From contig NZ_JAAMRF010000007.1 of the NCBI RefSeq assembly GCF_013522725.1, positions 124,001 to 188,000 on the forward strand: DNA of 64,000 nucleotides. Reading direction: 5' to 3'. Source of the DNA: Stutzerimonas azotifigens (GTDB lineage Bacteria; Pseudomonadota; Gammaproteobacteria; Pseudomonadales; Pseudomonadaceae). The position numbers were made by a program, and so were the translations under genes. Shown here one piece after another: positions 56,547 to 64,000 of this stretch (position 1 is its first letter; every line of letters begins with the position of its first letter). A model generated the notes under the pieces. It was not told where the DNA came from. It saw only the letters and a program-made list of their open reading frames with translations, and did not search any database.

Positions 56547-57392
56547 TCAGCGGCTGCTGCGGCGGCTCATGAAGGCCAGCCGTTCCAGCAGCTGCACGTC
56601 CTGTTCGTTCTTCACCAGCGCGCCGGCCAGCGGCGGAATCGCCTTGGTCGGATCGCGCTCGCGCAGAACGGCCTCGCCGATGTCGTCGGCCATCAACAGC
56701 TTGAGCCAGTCGACCAGCTCGGAGGTCGACGGCTTTTTCTTCAACCCAGGCACCTTGCGGACGTCGAAGAAGATATCCAGCGCCTCGGCCACCAGCGACT
56801 GCTTGATGCCGGGATAGTGCACGTCGACGATCTTCTGCAGCGTCTGGCGATCCGGGAAGGCGATGTAATGGAAGAAGCAGCGGCGCAGGAAGGCGTCCGG
56901 CAACTCCTTCTCGTTGTTGGAGGTGATGATGATGATCGGGCGCTGCGTGGCCTTGATGGTCTCGTTCGTCTCGTAGACGTAGAACTCCATCTTGTCGAGT
57001 TCCTGCAGCAGGTCGTTGGGAAACTCGATGTCGGCCTTGTCGATCTCGTCGATCAGCAGGATCACCCGCTCCTCGGCCTCGAAGGCCTCCCAGAGCTTGC
57101 CCTTCTTGATGTAGTTGCGCACGTCGTGGACTTTATCGACGCCGAGCTGGGAATCGCGCAGACGGCTCACCGCATCGTATTCATACAGGCCCTGGTGCGC
57201 CTTGGTGGTCGATTTGATGTGCCAGGTGATCAGCTTGGCACCGAAGGATTCGGCCAGCTGTTCGGCGAGCATGGTCTTGCCGGTGCCCGGTTCGCCCTTG
57301 ACCAGCAATGGCCGTTGCAGGGTGATCGCGGCGTTGACCGCCAGTTTCAGATCGTCGGTGGCGACGTAGGATTGAGTACCTTCGAACTTCAT
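56547..57392 (-). CDS. MoxR family AAA+ ATPase (second, CoxD-like)
   Basis: 281 residues from ATG 57392 (AAGGA upstream). Walker A GEPGTGKT at 33-40, Walker B ILLIDE at 111-116, then TSNNEKELPDAFLRRC with the sensor and arginine finger. WHIKSTTKAHQGLYEYDAVSRLRD is characteristic of the subgroup whose partner is a CoxE-type VWA protein. It differs clearly from the MoxR of the bat operon. A strong promoter lies at 57451-57479. Confidence 0.92.
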   Translation of the reverse strand: MKFEGTQSYVATDDLKLAVNAAITLQRPLLVKGEPGTGKTMLAEQLAESFGAKLITWHIKSTTKAHQGLYEYDAVSRLRDSQLGVDKVHDVRNYIKKGKLWEAFEAEERVILLIDEIDKADIEFPNDLLQELDKMEFYVYETNETIKATQRPIIIITSNNEKELPDAFLRRCFFHYIAFPDRQTLQKIVDVHYPGIKQSLVAEALDIFFDVRKVPGLKKKPSTSELVDWLKLLMADDIGEAVLRERDPTKAIPPLAGALVKNEQDVQLLERLAFMSRRSSR

Positions 57393-57450
57393 CGGGGTTC
57401 CTTGGGACAGGTGGCCCGGCATGAGCGGGCGAGCGAGCTTGAGTAGCGCG

Positions 57451-57479
57451 ACTATAGCCCGACGGTCACCGGCTGTGAA
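57451..57479 (-). promoter_or_regulatory. Sigma70 promoter of the second moxR operon
   Basis: On the minus strand: -35 TTCACA (57479-57474), 17-base spacer, -10 TATAGT (57456-57451), five of six bases at each box. Start near 57444, leader of about 50 bases. Confidence 0.7.
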
Positions 57480-57490
57480 CGAAGCGCCGT

Positions 57491-57507
57491 CATTCAGTCA
57501 CTGAATG
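57491..57507. promoter_or_regulatory. 17-bp palindrome upstream of the second moxR promoter
   Basis: CATTCAGT (57491-57498), C, ACTGAATG (57500-57507). Perfect arms of 8 bases, located 11 bases above the -35 box, the typical place for an activator or upstream operator. Confidence 0.45.
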
Positions 57508-57539
57508 ATCGGGCCGGGTGCTGGTTGGTGCTTCGCAGC

Positions 57540-58613
57540 TCATTCGTCTTCACCGAGAGCCCGTTCGAAGCGCGGCGCGAAGGCTTCGACAAAGGCGTTG
57601 CGCAGTATCGCGAAGAAGGCCTGCAAAGGGCTCACATCGGTGTCCGCAATGTTGCCGGACACTTCGATACGCGTGGCGAACTGGTCCTTTTCCTGGTTCT
57701 GCAGGACATTCTGCCCGCCGCCCACCACGGCTTCCCAGAGCCCTCGCAAAAAGCCCTCGTCGTCGTTCTTCACGTCCTGTTCCCAATCGAACACGTCGAC
57801 GTTGTGCAACAGCGGCTTGATGTAGCCGTCGAGCTGGCTATTGCGCGCTTCCACCTCGACCACCAGATCGCCGGTGCCGCCCTTGAAGTCGAAGCGGCCG
57901 TAGGCGGAGGCGAAGTCGTTGAGGCGGGTCAGGTCGGTCCCGGTCACGCGCAGGCGGAAATCGAAGTCTTCCATGCGCACCAGCGGGTCGAAATAGGCTT
58001 CCACTTCCATTGGCGCGTGGTCGAGAAAGCGCGCAGTGCCTTTGAGGCTCGCGTCGCGGCTGCCTTCGGTATCACGTTCGTTGGTGAGGTTGTTGATGGT
58101 CAGGTTGACCTGGTCGGCATAGAGGTTGACCTGCGGGTCCGAGCTGAAATTGCGAAACGCCAGGGTGCCGTTCTCGATCTGCACCTCGTCGAGGCGAACG
58201 AGCAGCAGCTCCTGCAACGTGTCGCGCCAGTCGACGCCTTCGCCGGTCTGCTTCTCCGATTCGCTTTCGCTGTCGACGAAATTGAGCTCCGGCTCCTGCA
58301 GGCGAACCACCGCGACGATCGCACGTTCTTCCCACAGCGCGCGCCAGCTGACCGCAAGATCGATCACCGGGACACGCAGGAGCGGCACCTGCACCGAGTC
58401 GTCGGCCTTGCTGATCACCAGGTCGTTTATCTGGTAGGCGCCTCGCCACCAGGCCAGGTCGACATCTTCGACGTGACCGCGGTAATCACCCATATCCGCC
58501 ATCTTGTCGTTGAGCAGGTTACGTACCAGATAGGGCAGCGCCAGGTGCAACGCCAGCAGGAGGAAGGCGATGACCAACAGGGCGATGAGCGGGATGCGCA
58601 CTGAGTTCTTCAT
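57540..58613 (-). CDS. AsmA-like / DUF748 inner-membrane anchored protein
   Basis: 357 residues from ATG 58613. One N-terminal helix (about 7-30, LIALLVIAFLLLALHLALPYL) is followed by a periplasmic beta-rich region. AsmA/DUF748 features include VEDVDLAWWRGAYQINDLVISKAD, RFLDHAPMEVEAYFDPL and VEVEARNSQLDGYIKPLL. AsmA-type proteins form groove-like beta structures and are implicated in phospholipid transport to the outer membrane. This member is short compared with AsmA or YhdP. The RBS is weak. It precedes the second moxR operon, separated by a palindrome and promoter. Confidence 0.8.
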   Translation of the reverse strand: MKNSVRIPLIALLVIAFLLLALHLALPYLVRNLLNDKMADMGDYRGHVEDVDLAWWRGAYQINDLVISKADDSVQVPLLRVPVIDLAVSWRALWEERAIVAVVRLQEPELNFVDSESESEKQTGEGVDWRDTLQELLLVRLDEVQIENGTLAFRNFSSDPQVNLYADQVNLTINNLTNERDTEGSRDASLKGTARFLDHAPMEVEAYFDPLVRMEDFDFRLRVTGTDLTRLNDFASAYGRFDFKGGTGDLVVEVEARNSQLDGYIKPLLHNVDVFDWEQDVKNDDEGFLRGLWEAVVGGGQNVLQNQEKDQFATRIEVSGNIADTDVSPLQAFFAILRNAFVEAFAPRFERALGEDE

Positions 58614-58653
58614 GTCTAGAAAGACTGCTGCTCGCGCCCGGGGTTCAGCGATT

Positions 58654-58682
58654 TTGACGCCCGTTGTGGCACGACATAGGCT
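58654..58682 (+). promoter_or_regulatory. Candidate promoter of cysK
   Basis: -35 TTGACG (58654-58659), 17-base spacer, -10 TAGGCT (58677-58682). Excellent -35, modest -10. Start near 58689; RBS GAGGGA at 58703-58708. Confidence 0.55.
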
Positions 58683-58715
58683 TGCCTCTTTGGCATCGAT
58701 CGAGGGACAGCCGCC

Positions 58716-59690
58716 ATGAGTCGCATCTTCGTAGACAACGCGCAGGCCATTGGCAACACGCCGCTGGTTATGATCAACCGTCTCGGCCCCAAGGGCGTGA
58801 CCTTGCTGGCCAAGATCGAAGGCCGTAATCCGGCGCATTCGGTCAAATGCCGGATCGGCGCGAGCATGGTGTGGGACGCCGAGGAATCCGGACGGCTCAA
58901 GCCGGGCATGACGCTGGTCGAGCCCACCTCCGGCAATACCGGGATCGGTCTTGCATTCGTCGCGGCGGCGCGTGGTTACAAGTTGATACTAACCATGCCC
59001 GCTTCGATGAGCCTGGAGCGGCGCAAGGTGCTCAAGGCGCTCGGCGCCGAACTGGTACTGACCGAGCCTGCGAAGGGCATGAAGGGCGCCATCGAGAAGG
59101 CCAGCGAGATCGCGGCTTCGGACCCCGACCGCTACTTCATGCCGCAGCAGTTCGAGAATCCGGCCAACCCGGCGATCCACGAGAAGACCACCGGTCCGGA
59201 AATCTGGAATGACACCGAGGGGGCGATCGACGTGCTGGTTTCCGGTGTCGGCACGGGCGGAACGATCACGGGTATTTCCCGCTACATCAAGCGCACCCAG
59301 GGTAAGCGGATTCTGTCCGTGGCGGTGGAGCCGGTGAGCTCACCGGTGATCAGCCAGACTCTGGCAGGGCAGGAGGTCAAGCCAAGCCCGCACAAGATTC
59401 AGGGCATCGGCGCAGGCTTCGTGCCGAAGAACCTCGATCTGTCGATGGTCGATCGGGTCGAACAGGTGACCGACGAAGAATCCAAGGCGATGGCGCTGCG
59501 CCTGATGCGCGAGGAGGGGATTCTCTGCGGTATCTCCTCCGGCGCGGCGATGGCGGTGGCGGTGCGTCTGGCCGAGCATCCTGAGATGAAGGGCAAGAAC
59601 ATCGTAGTCATCCTGCCGGACTCTGGTGAGCGCTACCTGTCCAGCATGCTGTTCGCCGACCTGTTCACCGAGCAGGAACTGGTGCAGTGA
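58716..59690 (+). CDS. cysK: Cysteine synthase A (O-acetylserine sulfhydrylase)
   Basis: 324 residues, matching Pseudomonas CysK. PLP Lys44 in [11 protein letters not shown], substrate loop [13 protein letters not shown] (about 69-81), phosphate-binding [10 protein letters not shown] (about 177-186) and Ser in CGISSGAAM. It makes cysteine from O-acetylserine and sulfide in the cytoplasm. The loop reads HSVKCRIG, the CysK form, rather than the CysM form. It is followed by a 12-bp terminator and appears monocistronic. Confidence 0.96.
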   Translation: MSRIFVDNAQAIGNTPLVMINRLGPKGVTLLAKIEGRNPAHSVKCRIGASMVWDAEESGRLKPGMTLVEPTSGNTGIGLAFVAAARGYKLILTMPASMSLERRKVLKALGAELVLTEPAKGMKGAIEKASEIAASDPDRYFMPQQFENPANPAIHEKTTGPEIWNDTEGAIDVLVSGVGTGGTITGISRYIKRTQGKRILSVAVEPVSSPVISQTLAGQEVKPSPHKIQGIGAGFVPKNLDLSMVDRVEQVTDEESKAMALRLMREEGILCGISSGAAMAVAVRLAEHPEMKGKNIVVILPDSGERYLSSMLFADLFTEQELVQ

Positions 59691-59698
59691 TCGCCGCT

Positions 59699-59726
59699 GA
59701 AAGGCCGGTGCACCCACCGGCCTTTC
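59699..59726 (+). terminator. Rho-independent-type terminator after cysK
   Basis: GAAAGGCCGGTG (59699-59710), loop CACC, CACCGGCCTTTC (59715-59726). A 12-bp perfect stem whose outer part is A-rich on one side and T-rich on the other, so it could work in both directions. Confidence 0.88.
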
Positions 59727-59767
59727 ACGCTAGATTTTCGGTTCACGCTATTTCAAGACGCGTCTAC

Positions 59768-59917
59768 ATGGGCTTGCCGATGCTGCTGGGCATGGCGCTG
59801 ATCGCGCGCGGGCTGGTGATCGTGTTCAGCAGGCCGCCGCGCCAGTCGCTCAGGCCGAACAAGGGTGGCGCTTGCTGCCGAGGCGCCGTGCTTTCAAAGC
59901 GCCGGGTCACTGGCTAA
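59768..59917 (+). CDS. Doubtful 49-residue hydrophobic reading frame
   Basis: In the 261-base gap between cysK and aceK, ATG 59768 opens a frame with one possible membrane helix ([18 protein letters not shown]) followed by a basic tail ending KRRVTG. There is no recognisable ribosome-binding site and no family I know. It may be a small membrane peptide, the remnant of a larger gene, or chance. The rest of the gap holds the cysK terminator and the start of aceK. Confidence 0.2.
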   Translation: MGLPMLLGMALIARGLVIVFSRPPRQSLRPNKGGACCRGAVLSKRRVTG

Positions 59918-59951
59918 GCTCGGCGTACCTTGCCTTCGGAGACGCACCGAC

Positions 59952-61676
59952 ATGGCGCAGCAGTGGCCCGCGGCCGATATCGCCCAGCAGATCCTTCTCG
60001 GCTTTGACGATTACCGCGACGCGTTTCGGCGTATCACCGAAGGCGCAAGGGCTCGCTTCGAACAGGCCCAATGGCTGGAGGCCCAGCGCGCCTCGGCAGC
60101 CCGTATCAGTCTCTATGAAGAAAAGGTGAGCGAAGTCGGCACCCGATTGCTGGAGCATTTCGACCGGCCGTCGTTGTTGCAGGTCGAGCAGTGGTCGCAG
60201 GTGAAAACCGCCTACATCGAGCTGATCGATCCGCGCCTGGACGATGAGCTGGCCGAGACCTGGTACAACTCGATCTTCTGCAAGCTGTTCAGCCACGACT
60301 GCATCAGCGACCGCACCATGTTCATCCAGACCACCCGCCCGGCCATCCGCGCCGAAGAGCGGGTAGCGCAGACGCGCATCTATCGCCCCCACGGTGACCT
60401 GACCGGGGTGTTGAGGCAGATCCTCGGCGACTACGCCTTCGAGGTGCCTTACGGGGATCTGGACAGCGACCTCGCACGGCTGAGCGCGCAGTTGCAGAAC
60501 TGCCTGCCGGACTGGGTCTGCAAAGACCCGGAACTCAGCATCGAGCTGTTCTGCTCGGTGCTCTACCGCAACAAGGGCGCTTATCTCGTTGGCCGCATCA
60601 ATACCCGCGATGAGCAATGGCCGCTGGTCATACCGCTGCTGCACCGCGAAGGCCAGGGCATCGTCGCCGATGGGCTGATCACCGACGAGGCGGAAGTCTC
60701 CATCATCTTTTCGTTCACCCGTTCCTATTTCATGGTCGAGGTGGCGGTCCCGGCGGAATTCGTCGGCTTTCTCAAGCGCATCCTGCCCGGCAAGCACATC
60801 GCCGAACTCTACACCTCGATCGGCTTCTACAAGCACGGCAAGTCCGAGTTCTACCGCGCCTTGATCGACCATCTGGCGAGCACCGACGATCGCTTCGTCA
60901 TGGCGCCGGGCGTGCGCGGGATGGTGATGAGCGTATTCACGCTGCCCGGCTTCAATACCGTGTTCAAGATCATCAAGGACCGTTTCTCGCCCATCAAGAC
61001 GGTCAACCACGCGGCGGTCATCGAAAAGTACCGGTTGGTCAAGCACGTCGATCGCGTCGGGCGCATGGCCGATACCCAGGAGTTCGCCGACTTCCGCTTC
61101 CCGAAGGACAAGTTCGAGGCCGAGTGCCTGGCCGAGCTGCTGGAAGTCGCCCCCTCGACGGTCCAGGTGCAGGGCGAGACGGTATTGATACGCCACTGCT
61201 GGACCGAACGGCGCATGACGCCGCTCAACCTGTATGTCGAGAGCGGCAGCGAGCAGCAAGTCAAACAAGCGCTGGAAGACTATGGTCTGGCAATCAAGCA
61301 GTTGGCGGCGGCGAACATCTTTCCCGGCGATATGCTGCTGAAGAATTTCGGCGTGACCCGTCACGGGCGCGTGGTGTTCTACGATTACGACGAGATCTGC
61401 TTTCTCACCGAGGTCAATTTCCGCCGTATCCCCGAGGCCCGTTATCCGGAAGACGAGATGGCGTCCGAGCCCTGGTATTCGGTGGGGCCCAACGATGTCT
61501 TTCCCGAAGAGTTTCCCCGGTTCCTGTTCGCCGACATAGCCCAGCGCCGGTTGTTCGCCAGCCTGCATGGCGACCTCTATGACGCCGACTACTGGAAAGG
61601 GCTGCAGAGCGCCATCCGCGAGGGGAAGGTGATCGATGTCTTCCCCTACCGGCGCCACGCCCACGATCATCCATGA
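59952..61676 (+). CDS. aceK: Isocitrate dehydrogenase kinase/phosphatase
   Basis: 574 residues from ATG 59952, as in E. coli (578). The AceK regulatory domain comes first ([21 protein letters not shown] near 110-135), and the kinase/phosphatase domain starts at about 320 with [18 protein letters not shown], the atypical ATP-binding loop, then [22 protein letters not shown] with catalytic Asp residues. It inactivates isocitrate dehydrogenase by phosphorylation on acetate or fatty acids and reverses this, steering carbon to the glyoxylate shunt. Unlike in enterobacteria, it is not linked to aceBA here. Confidence 0.96.
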   Translation: MAQQWPAADIAQQILLGFDDYRDAFRRITEGARARFEQAQWLEAQRASAARISLYEEKVSEVGTRLLEHFDRPSLLQVEQWSQVKTAYIELIDPRLDDELAETWYNSIFCKLFSHDCISDRTMFIQTTRPAIRAEERVAQTRIYRPHGDLTGVLRQILGDYAFEVPYGDLDSDLARLSAQLQNCLPDWVCKDPELSIELFCSVLYRNKGAYLVGRINTRDEQWPLVIPLLHREGQGIVADGLITDEAEVSIIFSFTRSYFMVEVAVPAEFVGFLKRILPGKHIAELYTSIGFYKHGKSEFYRALIDHLASTDDRFVMAPGVRGMVMSVFTLPGFNTVFKIIKDRFSPIKTVNHAAVIEKYRLVKHVDRVGRMADTQEFADFRFPKDKFEAECLAELLEVAPSTVQVQGETVLIRHCWTERRMTPLNLYVESGSEQQVKQALEDYGLAIKQLAAANIFPGDMLLKNFGVTRHGRVVFYDYDEICFLTEVNFRRIPEARYPEDEMASEPWYSVGPNDVFPEEFPRFLFADIAQRRLFASLHGDLYDADYWKGLQSAIREGKVIDVFPYRRHAHDHP

Positions 61677-61791
61677 GCGCCGAGAAGTGGCGGGTTCGCT
61701 CCATGCCCTGACACGAAAGGACATACTCCCGGCTCCCGCTCGCGCCGCTGTGACTGTCCGGGGCTAAACCTCATCGGCCGACCGCTGTCCA

Positions 61792-61819
61792 TTGCCTGGC
61801 TCGCGTTCGGCAGTAATCT
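61792..61819 (+). promoter_or_regulatory. Candidate promoter of the TonB-dependent receptor
   Basis: -35 TTGCCT (61792-61797), 16-base spacer, -10 TAATCT (61814-61819). No AT-rich Fur-box-like sequence is visible in this gap, which argues against classical iron control. Confidence 0.4.
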
Positions 61820-61848
61820 GCAGAGCGCACTCGACTCAACGCGCAGGG

Positions 61849-63888
61849 ATGGACCACGTGAATCACAACAAACATCGGGCCAAAGCGCTGCTCGCGCTAT
61901 TTTCCACCGGTATCGCCGGTGCCTCGCTGGCGGCAGAGCCGACCGAACTCGAAGCGCTGACGATCACAGCGCCGCGCACCGAAGCCAGCTGGCTGCAGAC
62001 CCCTGCGGCCGTCGGTGTGGTGGAAGCCAATCAGGCGCTCGGCGAGCAGAACCTCACCCTCGACCGAATGCTGGCGCCGATCCCCGGCGTGTTTACCCAG
62101 GATCGCTACAACGTCGCTCAAGGCATGCGGCTTTCGATCCGCGGATTCGGCGCGCGGGCGAACTTCGGCGTGCGTGGCGTGCGAGTACTGGTCGATGGCG
62201 TGCCGCTGACCATGCCCGATGGTCAGACCGAACTCGACGGCCTGGATTTCGGCCTGGTGGAACGCATCGAGGTGATCCGCGGCCCGGCTTCTACCCTGTA
62301 CGGCAACTCGGCCGGTGGTGTGGTGTTGATCCAGACTCGCGAGCCGTCCGCCGAGCCCTACAGTCTGGTGGACGTCACGGGCGGTGAGCTCGGCTACCGC
62401 CGTGTTCGGCTGGAAACCGGTGGCACGAGCGGCAACGTGGGTGGGCTGCTCGCGTTCAACTCGACCCAGCTCGACGGCTATCGCAGCCAGAATCGCGCCG
62501 AGACCAACACTCTGACCGGCAAGGTGAACTGGTACGCCGATTCGGGGCGGCTGGGGCTGAACTTCAACGCCATCGATAACCGGGCCGAGGATCCGGGTGG
62601 CTTGACCGCCGCAGAGGTACGCAGCAATCGCGACGGCGCAGCGCCGAACAACCTGGCCTATGACAGTGACGAGGAAATCCGCCAGCAACGCTTGTCGCTG
62701 GTCTGGGACGGCGTCGGTGTGGGCGATGACGAGTATCAATTACGCAGTTACGTCGGTCAGCGCGAGTTCGGCAACAGCCTGGCCTTCACCAACGGTGGCC
62801 AGACCAGTTTCGAGCGGCGTTTCGCCGGGGTCGGCGGGCAATACACCCACCGCGCCGACTGGCTGGGCGTCGGCCATCGCCTGACCGGCGGCTTCGAGCT
62901 CGAGGCCCAGCGCGACGACCGCAGCCGTCACAACAACCTGTTCGGTACGCGCGGCGCACGGACGCTGTACCAGGACGAAAAGGCCGACAGCGCCGGTCTG
63001 TTCCTCGAGGACGAGATTGCCCTGAGCGAGCGCTGGCAGGCCAATCTGGGGGTGCGCTACGACCGGGTGCGGTTGGCGGTCGATGACAAGTTTCTTGGTG
63101 ATGGCGACCAATCCGGTTCGCGCACCCTCGACGACTGGAACTACAGCACCGGGCTGAGCTATCGGCTCGACCCGCATCACCACCTCTATGGCCGGGTGGC
63201 GACCTCCTTCGAAACGCCGACGGTCAACGAGCTGGCCAACCCTGCGGGCGGCGGCTTCAACCCCAGCCTCGGACCGGCTCAGGCGCTGAATCGCGAGATT
63301 GGCCTGAAAGGTGAGTGGCCGACGCTGCGTTATGAGGTCGCGATCTTCAGCATGAAGCTCGACGAGGAGCTGGTGTCCTATTCGCTGCCCGGGCAGAGCG
63401 GACGCAATTACTACCGCAACGCGGGGACATCTCGGCGTGATGGCCTGGAGCTGAGCGTCGACTGGCAGGTCGACGACGCGTGGCGACTCACCGCGGCCTA
63501 CACCTACAGCGATTTCGAATTCCGCCGTTACCAGGCCGGCACGGCGAATTTCGACGGCAACGTCGTCGCCGGCATTCCCCGCCAGACGCTGTTCACCGAA
63601 CTCGCCTACGAGCAGGACGACTGGTTCGCACGGGTCAACTTCAACGCCTTCGACCGCTTCTACGCCAACGACGCCAACACCGAGCGCGTCGCCGGTTATG
63701 CACTGGTCAACGCCCGCATCGGTACCCGCTGGCGCGTGGGTGGGCAGGTGCTCGAGCCTTATCTGGGCCTCGATAATCTGTTCGATCGGGACTATTTCGA
63801 CAACGTACGAATCAACGACGCGAATGGGCGCTATTACGAGCCGGGCCCGGGACGCACGCTCTACGCAGGATTGCGCGCAACTTTCTGA
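61849..63888 (+). CDS. TonB-dependent outer-membrane receptor, YncD/PqqU-like
   Basis: 679 residues from ATG 61849; GTG 61858, three codons later and well spaced from AGGGATGG, may be the true start. Signal peptide about 10-30, then a TonB-box-like stretch (ELEALTITAPR), a plug domain (about 45-160, MLAPIPGVFTQDRYNVAQGM, LSIRGFGARANFGVRGVR, VDGVPLTMPDGQ, EVIRGPASTLYGNSAGGV) and a 22-strand barrel ending in RTLYAGLRATF with terminal Phe. The plug, FNAIDNRAEDPGGLT, SFETPTVNELAN and NDANGRYYEPGPGR closely recall E. coli YncD, reported as the PQQ importer PqqU. Ligand assignment is inference. Confidence 0.87.
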   Translation: MDHVNHNKHRAKALLALFSTGIAGASLAAEPTELEALTITAPRTEASWLQTPAAVGVVEANQALGEQNLTLDRMLAPIPGVFTQDRYNVAQGMRLSIRGFGARANFGVRGVRVLVDGVPLTMPDGQTELDGLDFGLVERIEVIRGPASTLYGNSAGGVVLIQTREPSAEPYSLVDVTGGELGYRRVRLETGGTSGNVGGLLAFNSTQLDGYRSQNRAETNTLTGKVNWYADSGRLGLNFNAIDNRAEDPGGLTAAEVRSNRDGAAPNNLAYDSDEEIRQQRLSLVWDGVGVGDDEYQLRSYVGQREFGNSLAFTNGGQTSFERRFAGVGGQYTHRADWLGVGHRLTGGFELEAQRDDRSRHNNLFGTRGARTLYQDEKADSAGLFLEDEIALSERWQANLGVRYDRVRLAVDDKFLGDGDQSGSRTLDDWNYSTGLSYRLDPHHHLYGRVATSFETPTVNELANPAGGGFNPSLGPAQALNREIGLKGEWPTLRYEVAIFSMKLDEELVSYSLPGQSGRNYYRNAGTSRRDGLELSVDWQVDDAWRLTAAYTYSDFEFRRYQAGTANFDGNVVAGIPRQTLFTELAYEQDDWFARVNFNAFDRFYANDANTERVAGYALVNARIGTRWRVGGQVLEPYLGLDNLFDRDYFDNVRINDANGRYYEPGPGRTLYAGLRATF

Positions 63889-64000
63889 AGCCGATCAACC
63901 AGACGGTTCAGTGCTATCGCAACGGCGCGTTGATCCTGAGCATGCTGGGTGGAGACGCTGCGAGCGGGGTGGGCATACGCAGCGGTGTGCTGCTGGCGGC
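63889..64000. other. Window end: possible 3' end of a minus-strand gene
   Basis: 112 bases after the receptor. On the minus strand a frame is open from the window edge to TAG at 63914-63916 and would end in SPPSMLRINAPLR. A plus-strand frame is also open here. Too short to recognise. Confidence 0.2.

Noticed and set aside
59907-61724. Minus-strand open frame of 605 codons opposite aceK
   Set aside because: Mirror frame of AceK, with no domain signal of its own.
61677-61848. Fur box before the TonB-dependent receptor
   Set aside because: No GATAATGATAATCATTATC-like AT-rich stretch is visible in this GC-rich gap.

Overview
This window is 64 kb of GC-rich core chromosome from a gamma-proteobacterium of the family Pseudomonadaceae. 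The protein sequences and gene order fit Pseudomonas sensu lato, most likely the P. stutzeri (Stutzerimonas) group; the species is inferred, not shown. I found no rRNA, tRNA, CRISPR array, transposase, integrase or phage gene. Nearly all genes are densely packed, often overlapping by 1-8 bases, with clear hairpin terminators between units.

Layout. (1) 1-2.4 kb: the 3' end of a cytochrome bd-type oxidase (cydB) with its small DUF2474 partner, facing an AraC regulator that overlaps a membrane-anchored nitrilase-fold enzyme. (2) 2.5-20.1 kb: fadH, a small NTF2-like protein, a three-gene unit (coiled-coil protein, ACC-deaminase-like PLP enzyme, cNMP-binding/rhodanese fusion), a convergent DUF1853 protein, nadK-metallophosphatase-rhomboid, DUF1315-DUF2797, pepN, and a secreted YCF48-like beta-propeller paired with an MMPL/RND exporter. 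(3) 20.2-27.0 kb, minus strand: a complete MoxR-DUF58-DUF4381-BatA-BatB/C-BatD operon. (4) 27.3-32.1 kb: the giant 180-kDa-class NAD-glutamate dehydrogenase. (5) 32.3-45.4 kb: the TCA-cycle block, with gltA divergent from sdhCDAB-sucAB-lpd-sucCD. (6) 45.6-54.8 kb: a branched-chain amino acid carrier, DUF599 and two hotdog thioesterases, an unknown membrane protein, htpG, and three exported proteins. (7) 54.9-58.6 kb, minus strand: a second MoxR/VWA pair with a GFA-fold gene between its members, then an AsmA-like protein. (8) 58.7-64 kb: cysK, aceK and a TonB-dependent receptor resembling YncD/PqqU.

How the genes work together. The centre of the window is central carbon metabolism: citrate synthase, succinate dehydrogenase, 2-oxoglutarate dehydrogenase with its own E3, and succinyl-CoA synthetase lie together. 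They are flanked by NAD-GDH, which feeds glutamate carbon into 2-oxoglutarate; AceK, which controls the isocitrate branch point, lies 14 kb further on. Strong sigma70-type promoters can be read for gltA and sdhC, and a consensus sigma32 promoter for htpG. Several gaps inside the sdh-suc cluster hold hairpins; two lie where the sucA-II and sucC leader RNA motifs described in pseudomonads would be expected.

I see no entirely new multi-gene system. The best leads are the structured leaders, the overlapping palindromes between gltA and sdhC, two unassigned long palindromes, two DUF proteins with nuclease-like motifs, and the GFA-interrupted MoxR/VWA locus. Most start codons that differ from the longest reading frame were chosen from ribosome-binding sites or family length.
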